Shown piece after piece: positions 6,418-6,418 of a stretch of 6,418 nucleotides of DNA. The position numbers were made by a program, and so were the translations under genes. Numbering within the stretch: position 1 is the stretch's first letter; each line of letters begins with the position of its first letter. The notes below the pieces were generated by a model. That model did no database searches. It saw only the letters and a program-made list of their open reading frames with translations, and was not told the origin of the DNA. The stretch covers positions 1 through 6,418 of the forward strand of contig SFNW01000103.1 in the NCBI GenBank assembly GCA_004554105.1. The letters are read 5' to 3'. The DNA comes from Clostridiales bacterium (GTDB taxonomy: Bacteria > Bacillota > Clostridia > Oscillospirales > CAG-272).

Positions 6418-6418
6418 T

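Noticed and set aside
1..6418. CRISPR arrays, tRNA/rRNA genes, insertion sequences, phage or defence genes
   Set aside because: No spaced direct repeats, RNA gene motifs, transposase or other such genes are visible; the window is filled by six metabolic genes.

Overview
The window carries a compact, single-strand amino-acid biosynthesis cluster on GC-rich DNA: ilvA - ridA - leuA - leuC - leuD - leuB, all on the + strand, followed by a strong intrinsic terminator. The organism is probably a GC-rich member of the Clostridia (Oscillospiraceae/Ruminococcaceae-like). This inference rests on the purine-rich AGGAGG-type ribosome binding sites before the genes, the tight gene packing, the long type II LeuA, the short (421 + 163 residue) LeuC/LeuD pair, and a palindromic intergenic element after leuB of a kind I associate with that group. 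No marker gene in the window proves the taxonomy.

Layout: bases 1-124 are non-coding and GC-rich, with a small hairpin. They hold the ilvA ribosome binding site but no promoter, T-box or leader peptide that I can recognise. Bases 125-1333 encode threonine ammonia-lyase with one C-terminal ACT domain, and 1346-1720 encode the enamine/imine deaminase RidA. Bases 1752-3416 encode 2-isopropylmalate synthase, 3423-4688 and 4685-5176 the large and small subunits of 3-isopropylmalate dehydratase, and 5173-6243 3-isopropylmalate dehydrogenase. Gaps between genes are 12, about 31 and 6 bases, then two 4-base overlaps (ATGA and GTGA), so transcription as one operon is very likely. Bases 6244-6418 are non-coding: a tandem of hairpins that looks like a dispersed repeat, a rho-independent terminator at 6346-6386, and a last short inverted repeat at the window edge.

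How the genes work together: LeuA condenses 2-oxoisovalerate with acetyl-CoA, LeuCD isomerises 2-isopropylmalate to 3-isopropylmalate, and LeuB oxidises and decarboxylates it to 2-oxoisocaproate, the precursor of leucine. IlvA makes 2-oxobutanoate from threonine, the entry step to isoleucine, and RidA clears the reactive enamine/imine intermediates released by IlvA-type enzymes. The shared ilvB/N, ilvC, ilvD and ilvE steps are not in the window.

I see no new biological system here. All six genes are intact, with the expected catalytic residues. The points most worth a second look are the ilvA-ridA pair placed at the head of a leucine operon, and the palindromic 3' region.
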